A stretch of DNA of 64,000 nt, taken from positions 215,510 through 279,509 of the forward strand of contig JANWYD010000007.1 of the NCBI GenBank assembly GCA_025057155.1, written 5' to 3'. The translations under genes and the position numbers were made by a program. Below, one piece after another: positions 26,834 to 35,741 of the stretch (its first letter is position 1; every line of letters begins with the position of its first letter). Origin of the DNA: Chloroflexaceae bacterium (lineage in GTDB: Bacteria; Chloroflexota; Chloroflexia; Chloroflexales; Chloroflexaceae). The notes beneath the pieces were generated by a model. It was not told where the DNA came from. It did not search any database and saw only the letters and a program-made list of their open reading frames with translations.

Positions 26834-27513
26834 ACTGGCCCGCCTTCTGGCTCTCCGTCCAGGTGACAACGATCGCGACGGTTTGCATCACCGTGCTCGG
26901 TCTGGCGCTGGCCCTGTTGCTCACCCGCGTCCGGCTGCCGGGGCAAATTGTCTTCGAGACGCTCCTCTTGCTTCCGCTGGTGCTCCCGCCAAGTGTAATC
27001 GGCTACTATCTATTGCTGGCCCTTGGCCGTGGCAGCCCGCTGGTAGAATGGTTCAACGTGCGCATTCTATTCACCTGGCCGGCCGCCGTGGTCGCCGCGA
27101 CGGTGGTCGGGTTGCCATTGATGATACAGAGCAGTCGGGCGGCGCTGGCGAATGTTGATCCGGTCCTGGAAAACGCCGCACGCACCCTGGGTTCGAGCGA
27201 ATGGCGCATCTTCTGGCAGATCACCCTGCCGCTGGCCCGGCGCGGCATCCTGGCCGGCATGATCCTCGGCGGCGCGCGGGCCCTTGGCGAATTCGGCGCG
27301 ACGCTGATGGTCACCGGCAATATCCCCGAACGGACCCAGACGCTCCCGGTGGCGATCTACGATGCCGTCCAGGCCCAGCGCTATGCCGATGCGCACCTGA
27401 TGGTGCTGGTGATGACCGGCCTGGCCTTCGTCGGCCTGCTCTCGGTGCGCTGGCTGGAGCCGCCGCCACAGCGCGCCCGCCGTGAGACCCGCTCGGACGC
27501 GCTTGATGAGTGA
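26830..27513 (+). CDS. modB: Molybdate ABC transporter permease
   Basis: 227 residues. ATG at 26830 overlaps the modA stop by four bases. Five to six membrane segments, with the EAA-loop ENAARTLGSSEWRIFWQITLPLARRG near residue 120 and LGGARALGEFGATLMVTGNIP, the ModB signature that also matches CysT/W-type permeases. It forms the membrane channel of the ModABC importer and docks with the downstream ATPase. Confidence 0.92.
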   Translation: MNWPAFWLSVQVTTIATVCITVLGLALALLLTRVRLPGQIVFETLLLLPLVLPPSVIGYYLLLALGRGSPLVEWFNVRILFTWPAAVVAATVVGLPLMIQSSRAALANVDPVLENAARTLGSSEWRIFWQITLPLARRGILAGMILGGARALGEFGATLMVTGNIPERTQTLPVAIYDAVQAQRYADAHLMVLVMTGLAFVGLLSVRWLEPPPQRARRETRSDALDE

Positions 27514-27704
27514 GTCGTCGCGCCCCTCCCGCAGGGCGGGCCCGAGGAGGGCCTTGCCCTCCCGGAAATCTCCCTCTCCCCCGTGTGGGGAGGGCAGGGT
27601 GGGGAAACCGGGTTTCCCCACGCCCCTGCCGCAGGGCGGGCCTGGCTCTCCCAGAACATCATCGGATACCCCGGAGATACGGATAGGCGCAAAGGGTGCG
27701 ATCC
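27514..27704. repeat. Palindrome-rich spacer between modB and modC
   Basis: Contains GTGGGGAAACC-G-GGTTTCCCCAC (about 27599-27621) and GGAGGGCCTTGCCCTCCC at about 27547-27564, members of two dispersed palindrome families. The AAAGGG of modC lies at its right end. The insertion-like spacer interrupts what is usually a tight modABC operon. Confidence 0.6.
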
Positions 27705-28865
27705 ATGGCCCCACAATTACAGGTGGAGTTTGAAAAACGCCTCGGGCCGATGCTGCTCCAGATGCAGTTCAGCGTCGGAGCCGAAATCCTGGTGCTCTTC
27801 GGGCCGTCGGGGGCCGGCAAGACCCAGACGCTGCAGGCCATCGCCGGGTTGATGCGCCCGGATCGGGGACGGATCGCCCTCGATGACACGCTCTTCTTCC
27901 AGCGCGAGCCGGGGGCCCGTTCGGTCCATCTTCCGGCGCGCAAGCGCCGGGTCGGCTATGTTTTTCAGCAGTACGCTCTCTTTCCGCATCTGACAGCGTT
28001 GGAGAATGTGGCCTTTCCGCTGGCCGGGCGGCGTGACGCCCACACCCGCGCCATGGCGCTGCTTGAGCGCATGCGCCTGGAGCACCTCGCCCGGCGCATG
28101 CCGCATGAACTTTCAGGCGGGCAGCAGCAGCGCGTGGCAATTGCCCGCGCCCTGGCGGCCGAGCCGCGCGTGCTCCTGTTCGACGAGTCCTTCTCGGCGC
28201 TGGATCGCCGCATCCGCGAGCGCCTCCACGCCGATCTGCGCACCCTCCAGGCCGAACAGCGGTTGATCGTGATCTACGTAACCCACAACCTCGACGACGC
28301 CTTTGCCGTCGGCCACCGCCTGGCCGTGGTTCGCGACGGGCGCGTGGAGCAGATTGGACGGCTGGACGACGTCTTCACCCGTCCGGCCAACCGTCGGGTC
28401 CTGGAGATCCTGGGGATTCCCAACGCGATTGCGGCGCGGGTGGTGGAGGTCACTCCGGCGCAGACGGTGCTCGACTGGGATGGGAAGCTGCTGGCCGCGC
28501 CGCCGCTCGATCTGCCGCCGGGGGCGGAGGTGACGGCCTACATTCGCCCGGAAGACATCCGGCTGATCTACCCCGATCGCCCCTTGAACCGCATGCTCGG
28601 GCAGAACCTGCTGGAAGGGAAGGTGATCGAACGGCGGCCTGGACGGCACCTGCACCACCTGCGCGTGGCCCTCGGCGATGGCCACCTGATCGAGGTGGCC
28701 CATCCGGCCTCGTCATACACCACCCTGCCGCTGTTCCCCGGCACGCCGGTGCAACTGGTGCTGCGGAAGGAGAGCATCGTTGTGATTGCCCCCCGCAACG
28801 CCGAGGGCCGGCGCAATGTGTCAACCACCGTTCTGGCCGACCAGCGCGACCAGGAGATGGCATAA
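27705..28865 (+). CDS. modC: Molybdate ABC transporter ATP-binding protein
   Basis: 386 residues from ATG 27705 (MAPQLQVEFEKRLG); GTG 27696 is an alternative. Walker A FGPSGAGKTQTLQAI near residue 30, Q-loop VFQQYALFPHLTALENV, signature [15 protein letters not shown] near 132, Walker B LLFDESFSALDRR, where Ser replaces the usual Pro of DEP, and H-loop VTHNLDDA. The C-terminal 120 residues form TOBE-like domains that bind molybdate in ModC proteins and can feed back on transport. Longer than E. coli ModC by about 30 residues. Confidence 0.9.
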   Translation: MAPQLQVEFEKRLGPMLLQMQFSVGAEILVLFGPSGAGKTQTLQAIAGLMRPDRGRIALDDTLFFQREPGARSVHLPARKRRVGYVFQQYALFPHLTALENVAFPLAGRRDAHTRAMALLERMRLEHLARRMPHELSGGQQQRVAIARALAAEPRVLLFDESFSALDRRIRERLHADLRTLQAEQRLIVIYVTHNLDDAFAVGHRLAVVRDGRVEQIGRLDDVFTRPANRRVLEILGIPNAIAARVVEVTPAQTVLDWDGKLLAAPPLDLPPGAEVTAYIRPEDIRLIYPDRPLNRMLGQNLLEGKVIERRPGRHLHHLRVALGDGHLIEVAHPASSYTTLPLFPGTPVQLVLRKESIVVIAPRNAEGRRNVSTTVLADQRDQEMA

Positions 28866-28929
28866 GTCGTCGCCAACCGCATGTTCATCACACCCAAAAC
28901 CAGCGACGAGCGGAGGATGGCACGGCACA

Positions 28930-28976
28930 GAGGCTGGGAGGGGGCGGACAGGCCAGGAAACTCACTTCACAGACTA
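28930..28976. repeat. Family A element, right-half remnant A3
   Basis: Only the G-rich right arm and terminus (CTGGGAGGGGGCGGA...CTTCACAGACTA) remain, after the end of modC. The left half is missing. Confidence 0.65.
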
Positions 28977-28999
28977 CTCAATAATGTACAGAAAAAGAC

Positions 29000-29029
29000 T
29001 TGACTGATCATCAAGCTTTTAGGTATAGT
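29000..29029 (+). promoter_or_regulatory. Promoter of the lipid operon
   Basis: TTGACT (29000-29005), 18-bp spacer, TATAGT (29024-29029), each one mismatch from consensus. Predicted start near 29036, 28 bases before the ATG at 29064. Confidence 0.75.
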
Positions 29030-29063
29030 AATAGCATCCCTGAGTATAAACGGAAAGCGCCCA

Positions 29064-29873
29064 ATGGACAGGCGCACAGCATCGCCTAGCACCCACGAAC
29101 CTTGCTGGCCGCTCCGCCGGTTGCTTGCGTCTCATATCTATCGCCGGCATGCTCCCCCACGGCCGCGTCCCCTGCGCTTTTCGTTTGTGATTCCGGCGCT
29201 CGATGAAGAAATGTTCATTGAGGACTGCATTCGTTCGATCCAGGCGCAGCAGGATCAGCCCCATGAAATTATCGTAGTTGACAATGGCAGCACTGATCAA
29301 ACGGCTGCGCTTGCCCAACAATTGGGATGCATTGTCGTTCGCGAGGAAAAACGCGGCCTCAGCCATGCCCGCAATAGAGGTGCGCTGGCGGCAAGTGGAG
29401 ATATCGTCTGTTTTATTGACGCTGACTGCAGGTTGTCGAAGGGGTGGCTACGAAGCGCGCGGCGCTGTTTTGCGCGATCCGGCATCGGCGCTGTTTTGGG
29501 GCCAAGCATCTATGTCCATGCGAGCCTGCTGAAACGACTCTGGTACAACCTGTATGTGGTTGGCGTTGTTGTTGCGGTCGCGGTATCACAGGTGTTCTTC
29601 CGGCGCATGGTCTTTACGGGCAACAACCTGGCGATCCGGCGCGACCTGTTTCTACAACTGGGCGGTTACGAACCGGTGATTGGCGAAGGATACTGGTTCA
29701 GCCGAAGGTTCTGGCGGCAATCCGCCTATCAAGGACGTTTCTGCGCGCGCATGATCCTGTGGAATTCGCCCCGCGGCTTCGAGCATCATGGCTTTATACG
29801 CACTCTGGCATACTGGATTCGTGGAACGCTGCGCAGGGTCTCACAGGAAGGCTACACCTACAAGACCTATTAA
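29064..29873 (+). CDS. Family 2 glycosyltransferase
   Basis: 269 residues from ATG 29064. The GT-A fold starts at residue 38: FSFVIPALDEEMFIEDCIRSIQ, then EIIVVDNGSTDQTAALAQ with the nucleotide-binding Asp, and FIDADCRLSKGWL with the metal-binding D-x-D. GNNLAIRRDLFLQLGGY follows near 190. One or two hydrophobic stretches (YNLYVVGVVVAVAVSQVFF) may anchor it to the membrane. First gene of a four-gene operon with phospholipid enzymes, so a lipid acceptor is likely; sugar donor unknown. Its 3' end is followed within 16 bases by the next start. Confidence 0.85.
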   Translation: MDRRTASPSTHEPCWPLRRLLASHIYRRHAPPRPRPLRFSFVIPALDEEMFIEDCIRSIQAQQDQPHEIIVVDNGSTDQTAALAQQLGCIVVREEKRGLSHARNRGALAASGDIVCFIDADCRLSKGWLRSARRCFARSGIGAVLGPSIYVHASLLKRLWYNLYVVGVVVAVAVSQVFFRRMVFTGNNLAIRRDLFLQLGGYEPVIGEGYWFSRRFWRQSAYQGRFCARMILWNSPRGFEHHGFIRTLAYWIRGTLRRVSQEGYTYKTY

Positions 29874-29889
29874 AGAAAGCGATGCCGCT

Positions 29890-30489
29890 ATGCGTGAGCG
29901 GTTGATGTTTCTTTCTGAGCAGATGAAGCTGCTTCCCAATCAACTGACGGCGGCGCGGATCGTTCTTTTGCCGATCCTGTGGATCTGCGCATTCCTGAAG
30001 TTGTCGATCGTGCTGGGCATCGGCCTGATCATCTCCTTTGCGACCGATGTGCTGGATGGCCATGTCGCACGGCGTCTCGGCCAGGTCTCGCCATTTGGCA
30101 GCAAGCTCGACTCGCTTGCGGACAACCTCCTCATTCCATCAGGCCTGATATGGCTCTGGATGCTGAAGCCTGCGGTATACCACGATCACGGCCTGATCTG
30201 GATCATCAGCATTACGCTCTATTTTGCCTCGCTCCTGGTTGGCGCCCTCAAGTTTCGCCGCTTCGCCAATCTGCATCTGCATTCCAAACGTTACGGCTCC
30301 GTGCTCATGTATCTCTTCGCGTCGCATGCATTTATCGCCGAGCAGTATAGTTTGACGCTGTTCTACCTCGCAATGGGCATGTTTATCATATCTTCAACCG
30401 AAGGCTTGCTGTTGCAGTTGATCTGCTCGCACGTGGATGAACATATGGGCTCAATCCTCTTCGTTCTCCGGCGCCGGCTCTCCAGGTGA
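29890..30489 (+). CDS. CDP-alcohol phosphatidyltransferase
   Basis: 199 residues from ATG 29890 (MRERLMFLSEQMKLLPNQL); an upstream in-frame start at 29788 would overlap the previous gene. The full family signature DG-x2-AR-x8-G-x3-D-x3-D is seen as DGHVARRLGQVSPFGSKLDS ending in LAD (about residues 54-76), with the four metal-binding/catalytic Asp residues intact. Five to six membrane helices. The enzyme moves a phosphatidyl group from CDP-diacylglycerol to an alcohol such as glycerol 3-phosphate, inositol phosphate or serine; the acceptor cannot be read. CDP-DAG could come from the CdsA encoded two genes downstream. Confidence 0.9.
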   Translation: MRERLMFLSEQMKLLPNQLTAARIVLLPILWICAFLKLSIVLGIGLIISFATDVLDGHVARRLGQVSPFGSKLDSLADNLLIPSGLIWLWMLKPAVYHDHGLIWIISITLYFASLLVGALKFRRFANLHLHSKRYGSVLMYLFASHAFIAEQYSLTLFYLAMGMFIISSTEGLLLQLICSHVDEHMGSILFVLRRRLSR

Positions 30490-31481
30490 GCATAACATAC
30501 TCGATGGGGAAGATGATGCGTTTCATCGCTGATGTTGACTTTCGTCGGCAATGCGTCGAGCGGCTCAACTTCCCTGCCGTGCTCCAGTCGGTGCCGCAGA
30601 AATGGTTGGTGGTCGTCAATCCATCCGCTGGCCATCATACGCATGGATGGATGCGGGAAATTGGCCACCGTATGCAACGCGAGCTTGGAAGCAATGTCGC
30701 CTTCACGCGCAGCTACGAACACATCGCCGAACTTCTCAGGGAGGCCCCGGACGCGGACGGAATAGCGGTCGTTGGAGGCGATGGGACGGTTGCAGAGGCG
30801 GTCAATCATATGCGTCTCGACCGCCAGTATCTCCTGGTGCTGCCCGGGGGGACCGGCAACGGGCTGGCCCGCGATCTTGGGATCGTCTCCATCGATCACG
30901 CTCTGGCCGCCTATCGTGCAGAAAGGCGGCAAACCGTCGATCTGCTCCAGGTTCTGTTCGATACGCCCTATGAACGGATCTGCCGTTTGATGGTCAGCAC
31001 CCTGTCATTAGGGTATGCAGCCGAAACCGTGGTGCTGGCCGGGCGACTCCCACGTGCGCTCAACGCGTTCCGCTACATTGGCGCCTCAATCGTCCAGACT
31101 GCGCGCATGCCAGACCTGACGCTGGCAGTCGAGATCGACGGATCACCGCCTCTGGAGATGCGCCTTACCAATCTGATGATAAATAACACCAGGTACGCAG
31201 GCAATTTCTGTGCGTTTCCCAACGCAAGCCTGCTGGACGGCCAATTTGATCTGCTGCTCGCTGAAAACAGCTTCTGGCAGCAGATCTTCAATAATCTGGC
31301 CGTCCTGTCACACACCCATATGTATCGAAGCGGGCGCGATACTCGCGCCCGCTCAATACGTATTCGCTCCGCTACGTCATTGCGCCTCATGCTGGATGGC
31401 GAGATCTGGGAGGATGTTCGCGAGTTGCGTGTGCGCGTGCTCCCACAACGCCTGTGTTGCTACTGCCGGTCAACAGGTTGA
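30486..31481 (+). CDS. Diacylglycerol/lipid kinase family protein
   Basis: 331 residues if the GTG at 30486, overlapping the preceding stop, is used; ATG 30504 is an alternative. The DAGK catalytic domain starts KWLVVVNPSAG near residue 39 and carries the nucleotide-binding VVGGDGTVAEAVNH near residue 97 and LPGGTGNGLARDLG near 120. The C-terminal beta-sandwich includes LTNLMINNTRYAGNFCAFPNASLLDGQFDLLL, typical of DgkB/YegS-type lipid kinases. It phosphorylates diacylglycerol or a related lipid alcohol, giving phosphatidate, the substrate for the next gene. Confidence 0.88.
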   Translation: MSITYSMGKMMRFIADVDFRRQCVERLNFPAVLQSVPQKWLVVVNPSAGHHTHGWMREIGHRMQRELGSNVAFTRSYEHIAELLREAPDADGIAVVGGDGTVAEAVNHMRLDRQYLLVLPGGTGNGLARDLGIVSIDHALAAYRAERRQTVDLLQVLFDTPYERICRLMVSTLSLGYAAETVVLAGRLPRALNAFRYIGASIVQTARMPDLTLAVEIDGSPPLEMRLTNLMINNTRYAGNFCAFPNASLLDGQFDLLLAENSFWQQIFNNLAVLSHTHMYRSGRDTRARSIRIRSATSLRLMLDGEIWEDVRELRVRVLPQRLCCYCRSTG

Positions 31482-31486
31482 TCGCC

Positions 31487-32389
31487 ATGAGCGACCGGCA
31501 TCTTCAGGTGTTGCTGATCTACGCCGCGTTTCTGGCGCTAAGCATCGGGTTGACGCTGGCACGGCGCTGGCTGCGGGCCGCCGACCGCGGGCCGGGTGTG
31601 TGGAGGAAGTACCCGACCTACATCGTGTTAAATTTGATCTTTGTAGCCGCCGCCTGGCTGCCACCGTCATGGCGCGGCCTGGCGCTATTGCTCGCTTTGA
31701 TCGGGGGTGGCGCCAGTTGGGAGATCGCACGGGCGCTCCGGTTAAGCATACACGAGCGCATCGTTCTGACGGCAGCTACCGTCAGTCTGGTGCTCGCTGC
31801 CGAATGGTTGACCCTCTCAGCGTATCTGTCAATCTGGCTGGGAATGCTGCTGTTGGCCTTGGCCGCCGGCGCGCTGATCGATGCACGTGGACGGACTGGC
31901 CCGCGTGTGATGGGCATTGCGGGCGCGATGGTATACCTCCCCATCTGCCTGGCGCCGCTCCTCTGGCTCTGGCACGGCGAGGATGGCGGATTCAGAGTCG
32001 TCTTTCTTTATTTGATTATTGCCGGGAATGATGCCTTTGCCCAGATTACCGGGCAGTTGCTTGGCGGACGCTTACTCGCGCCGCAGATCAGTCCGGGCAA
32101 GACCGTCGCTGGTGCAATCGGCGGATTCGTCTGTGCCGTCATGTTAGGAGGGGTGCTGAGTACGACGATCGGCTGGTCGGTTGTAACTGGCGTATGCGTC
32201 GGAGCAGCGCTCGGAATCGCAGGGCAGATCGGCGACCTGGTCGAGTCGAGCTGGAAGCGCGCGCTTGGGATAAAAGATTTTAGCACCCTTCTGGGGGCCC
32301 AGGGTGGGGTTCTCGATCGTTTCGACGCCTTGCTCTTCGCTTCGCCGGTGTTTTATCTGATAGTAATCAGTCCACTGGTTGAGCCGTGA
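31487..32389 (+). CDS. cdsA: Phosphatidate cytidylyltransferase
   Basis: 300 residues from ATG 31487, five bases after the kinase stop. About eight membrane segments. The CDP-diacylglycerol synthase signature is complete: QISPGKTVAGAIGGFVCAV near residue 200, GQIGDLVESSWKRALGIKD near 245 and the C-terminal LGAQGGVLDRFDALLFA, with the metal-binding Asp residues present. It converts phosphatidate and CTP to CDP-diacylglycerol in the membrane. Together with the kinase and the phosphatidyltransferase it closes a route from diacylglycerol to a phospholipid, and the GT2 may modify the product. Possibly a second cdsA beside a housekeeping copy elsewhere. Confidence 0.92.
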   Translation: MSDRHLQVLLIYAAFLALSIGLTLARRWLRAADRGPGVWRKYPTYIVLNLIFVAAAWLPPSWRGLALLLALIGGGASWEIARALRLSIHERIVLTAATVSLVLAAEWLTLSAYLSIWLGMLLLALAAGALIDARGRTGPRVMGIAGAMVYLPICLAPLLWLWHGEDGGFRVVFLYLIIAGNDAFAQITGQLLGGRLLAPQISPGKTVAGAIGGFVCAVMLGGVLSTTIGWSVVTGVCVGAALGIAGQIGDLVESSWKRALGIKDFSTLLGAQGGVLDRFDALLFASPVFYLIVISPLVEP

Positions 32390-32394
32390 AATCT

Positions 32395-33600
32395 CTACTG
32401 CGCGCCCTGCCGCTCCTGTGCCAGGTACTGCGCACCACCACTGGCCCTGGCAAGGAACGCCGCGCCCGCCGCGCGCTCGGCTGCCGCCGCTTCGCGCAGC
32501 GCGGTCGCGATCCGCCTCGCCCCGCGCCGGTCGGCGACCCCGCCGCCGAGCGCCGCGAGCGCGATGGCATAGCCGTCCGCCGCCTGCTCGAGCCGTTCGG
32601 CCGCCCGGGCCATATCAGCTTCGTCCGGAAAGCGTTCGCGCAGGAAGCGCGCGTTGTCGCGGCGGAAGCGCGCGGCGCTTTCCAGGCTCTCCTTGATCGC
32701 CGCAACGGGATAGCGCGATCCCCGCCGTTCGATCTGGTCGGCCACACGCTCCAGCACCACGACGCCGGTGGGCGGCCCGTAGCGATTGCCGCCCAGCGTG
32801 GCGTTCGCCAGGCGCTCCCAGACCGGTCGCAGATCGTCGGCCCGCGGACCGGGCTCGAAGATCGTGAGCGAGTAACGCCACGGATAGGCGAACCGGCGCG
32901 CCAGGCTGGTCACCGCCTGCAGCAGGCGCGCTTCCGTGATGTAGATCCCGATCTCGCCCGGCGGGCGCTCGCCAGGCGCACAGGTGGCCGGCGGGACGCA
33001 GACGGTCTCGTACAGGTAGAATCCGGAGGCGTCATAGCCAATTAACACGTCGCTATGGGCGATGAACGTGGATGCGCCGTAGAGCGCGCCCATGTCCAGG
33101 GCCACGCGCACCGGGTAGCCGCGGGCCAGGAAGGAACGCAGCGCCCGGACGTAGAGCGCCGGGTCGTCGGTCACGTAGTAACGTCGGCGCAGGCCCAGGT
33201 AGGGCGCCGCGTCACGCAGGCCCACTTCGGGATCGACGCCGCAGGGCAAGAACATGTTCGTCCTCGGGATCGCGCTGAACCCGTAGGTGAAGGCCATGAG
33301 AAAATCAATATGCGCGCGGGAGCAAAGGGCGCCGCGCTGCGCGGCGATCATCTGGAGGCTGGTAGATTGGCAGGCCGGGACATCGGCGGCGATCCAGGGC
33401 ACGTCGCGCAGATGCTGTTCGGCCGGATAGTCGCCCACATCCGTCGCCGCTAATCGAATTGGCGCATACGTCTGCTCATAGTAACGCCGCAAGAAACCGC
33501 GCAGCAGCAACCGCCAGCCGACCGCGCCGGCCAGCGTCAGCGCCAACGCGAAGACAAGCGCGCCTGTTACGGCGTTGTGCCTGGTCAGTGTACGTTGCAT
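32395..33600 (-). CDS. Membrane-anchored C39-like cysteine peptidase-fold protein
   Basis: 401 residues from ATG 33600 with GAGGTG upstream. One N-terminal membrane helix (residues 12-35). The papain-like core shows ACQSTSLQMIAAQRG near residue 77 with the likely nucleophile Cys, and IAHSDVLIGYDASGFYLYE near residue 182 with the likely catalytic His, the arrangement of peptidase C39/BtrH-like proteins. The C-terminal 130 residues are helical and Ala/Arg/Glu-rich. It may be a peptidase or an acyl/peptidyl transferase at the outer face of the membrane; no substrate or leader peptide gene is visible. It converges on cdsA with five bases between stops. Confidence 0.55.
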   Translation of the reverse strand: MQRTLTRHNAVTGALVFALALTLAGAVGWRLLLRGFLRRYYEQTYAPIRLAATDVGDYPAEQHLRDVPWIAADVPACQSTSLQMIAAQRGALCSRAHIDFLMAFTYGFSAIPRTNMFLPCGVDPEVGLRDAAPYLGLRRRYYVTDDPALYVRALRSFLARGYPVRVALDMGALYGASTFIAHSDVLIGYDASGFYLYETVCVPPATCAPGERPPGEIGIYITEARLLQAVTSLARRFAYPWRYSLTIFEPGPRADDLRPVWERLANATLGGNRYGPPTGVVVLERVADQIERRGSRYPVAAIKESLESAARFRRDNARFLRERFPDEADMARAAERLEQAADGYAIALAALGGGVADRRGARRIATALREAAAAERAAGAAFLARASGGAQYLAQERQGAQ

Positions 33601-33761
33601 GGCCGCACCTCACACTCCCCCATGGATGCCCGCGCGGTCCGCCACGAGGCTGCACGGCGCCTCCGGGTTCGTCTATTGAGAAGAGGGCTGCGCGCAGCGT
33701 TGGGCGGCTATCGCGTTTCTCGAAATGATTACCCGCTCAGCGTCCTCAGTGGCTCAGTGTC

Positions 33762-35741
33762 CTAATGCGTCAACGGCACCAGCGACATCTTGATCCCCAG
33801 CACCGCGCCCCGGTACCACAGAAACGCTCCCAGCCAGACGATCAAGGCCAGCGCCACCAGCGCTACCCGACGCCCCGCCGGGCGCTCCCACAGTCGCCCC
33901 AGCGCCGCTGCGCTGGCCAGACAGCATAGTGGAGCGATAAAGTAGACATACCGAACCTGCATGGTGTTGAGGTAATCCACCGCCACGTAGATGAAGGGCG
34001 TGATCAGCCATCCCAGCACCAGCGCCCGCCCCAGCGGGCGCTCGGCCCGTTGCAGTAGCAGCGGAATCCCCGGCAGCAACATCAGGAAGGGCAGCATACC
34101 CATGCCCCGCCAGACGGCCACCGGCAGCACGTAGTTCAGATAGGCCCGGTGCTCGGCCATGCGCTCGGGCGAGAGCAGGTGCTGGTCGCGCATGATCGTC
34201 TGCACCGACGCCAGCATCGGCGGCGCCACCGCGCTCAGGTACACCAGCGCGCATACACCGAGGGCGCCGAGGCCCGCCAGGGTCACCCCGCTCCAGGCCA
34301 TCGCCGAGGGGCGCGGGCGCAGCCAGGCCAGGCCCAGCGTGAGCAACCCGGCGGTAACGGTGAGGATCAACACTCCCACGTGCGAGAGCAGCACCAGGCA
34401 GAGGCTCAGGAACAGCAAGGCCGCCCCCGCCCGGCTCGGGGCGCGCGTGTAGCGCAACAGCAGCCAGAGCAGCAGCAGCAGGAACATCTGGCCGCTGATG
34501 TTGCCCAGGAACCCCCACCAGATCGCCGTCAGAAACACCGGGAGCGGCGCCAGCAGTCCGGCTGCGATGAGCGCCGCCCGACGCCCCAGATGCAATTCGC
34601 GCGCCACCAGCGCCAGCAATGGCGGCCCGCAGGCATCGGCGAGCGCCGCGCCGATGTGCAGCGCGAAGGGCAGCTTCGGATGGAGCAGGAGGAGCGGCAA
34701 CGCCAGGGTGTACGGCCCGCTAGGGTAGAAGGTTTGCCCACGGGCAAACTCGTGCGACCCGACAAACAAAAACACCTCCCCCCGCAGCACGTTGCCGAGG
34801 AAGATCGTCTGGATGTCCAGGTCGTTGAACGCGAAGCCCGGCGCGCTGACGCCGATCAGCCGCAACCCCAGGCCCGCCAGGGTAATCCACCAGAGGCGCC
34901 GCGCGAACCGCGCCTCGGCGGGCGCGACACGGGACAGCAGCCGGCGCGCTGCCAGACTGGCTGCCGCCAGGGTCGCCCCGACCAGCAGCAGCGACCAGAC
35001 TCCCACAACCATCCAGCCGCTCGCCGCCACGTTCAGACCGGCCAGCAGAGCCGTCGCGCCCAATCCCGCCGCGACCATCCCGGCCATACGCGCGCCGTTG
35101 GCCCAGAACAGCGCCACCACCAGACCCACCAGAGCTGCCTCGGCCAGCAACGGGGCCAGCGCAGGACGGGCCGGCCCCGGCAGCGGGCGCACTCCCACCT
35201 GACCCAGCGCTACCGCCAGTCGCCGGTCATCCCCTGGCGGGCTGACCGTCGGGCTGGCGAAGCGCAGCCGAATCACGCCCTGCTCGACACTTGCGGGTGG
35301 CAGCAGAATATGGTATTTCCGCGCCGCTGCGGGCACGTCAAAGCGTAAGCGTTCATTGCCGGCGTACATGGCGAAAGCCAGCGGCCGGTCCGTGGGCTGC
35401 GGCGCGGCGTGCATATCGGCGCTGAAGATCGCCGGTGCGTTCCGCCCCAGGGGCAGCAGCACTTCGGCATCCCCCCGCGCCCAGCGGTAGGTGCGCGCCG
35501 CAGGATTGCCAGGGTTCACAATCTCGGGCTGGTACACGCCGCGCAGGAAGATCCGGTCGCCGGAGCCGATGGCACCGACATCGAGGCTCAACGAGCGCGG
35601 CAAAGCCAGGGAGAGCCAGAGGGTTGTGCAGATGAGCAGGGGCAGCGCTCCCGCAAGCAGCGCGGCGCGCAGGAGCGCTGGCGAAGGGGGAACCAGAGGC
35701 GCCTCGCGTGCCGGAACAGGCGAGCGAGTGGAGGCGCTCAT
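33762..35741 (-). CDS. Large polytopic membrane protein (GT-C-like)
   Basis: 659 residues; the ATG at 35741 overlaps the ribF stop by four bases (ATGA), so the two genes are translationally coupled. An N-terminal helix is followed by an extracellular beta-rich region (about residues 45-190) and then some 11-12 membrane segments. The loop GFAFNDLDIQTIFLGNVLRGEVF after a helix resembles the first acidic loop of GT-C glycosyltransferases, and VLPVAVWRGMGMLPFLMLL lies later. It may transfer sugars from polyprenyl-phosphate donors at the outer face, but sequence support is limited. Confidence 0.55.
   Translation of the reverse strand: MSASTRSPVPAREAPLVPPSPALLRAALLAGALPLLICTTLWLSLALPRSLSLDVGAIGSGDRIFLRGVYQPEIVNPGNPAARTYRWARGDAEVLLPLGRNAPAIFSADMHAAPQPTDRPLAFAMYAGNERLRFDVPAAARKYHILLPPASVEQGVIRLRFASPTVSPPGDDRRLAVALGQVGVRPLPGPARPALAPLLAEAALVGLVVALFWANGARMAGMVAAGLGATALLAGLNVAASGWMVVGVWSLLLVGATLAAASLAARRLLSRVAPAEARFARRLWWITLAGLGLRLIGVSAPGFAFNDLDIQTIFLGNVLRGEVFLFVGSHEFARGQTFYPSGPYTLALPLLLLHPKLPFALHIGAALADACGPPLLALVARELHLGRRAALIAAGLLAPLPVFLTAIWWGFLGNISGQMFLLLLLWLLLRYTRAPSRAGAALLFLSLCLVLLSHVGVLILTVTAGLLTLGLAWLRPRPSAMAWSGVTLAGLGALGVCALVYLSAVAPPMLASVQTIMRDQHLLSPERMAEHRAYLNYVLPVAVWRGMGMLPFLMLLPGIPLLLQRAERPLGRALVLGWLITPFIYVAVDYLNTMQVRYVYFIAPLCCLASAAALGRLWERPAGRRVALVALALIVWLGAFLWYRGAVLGIKMSLVPLTH

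Noticed and set aside
34149..35348. 399-codon Gln/Arg-rich frame opposite the polytopic membrane protein
   Set aside because: The Gln/Arg richness is the complement of Leu-rich membrane helices; not a real low-complexity protein.
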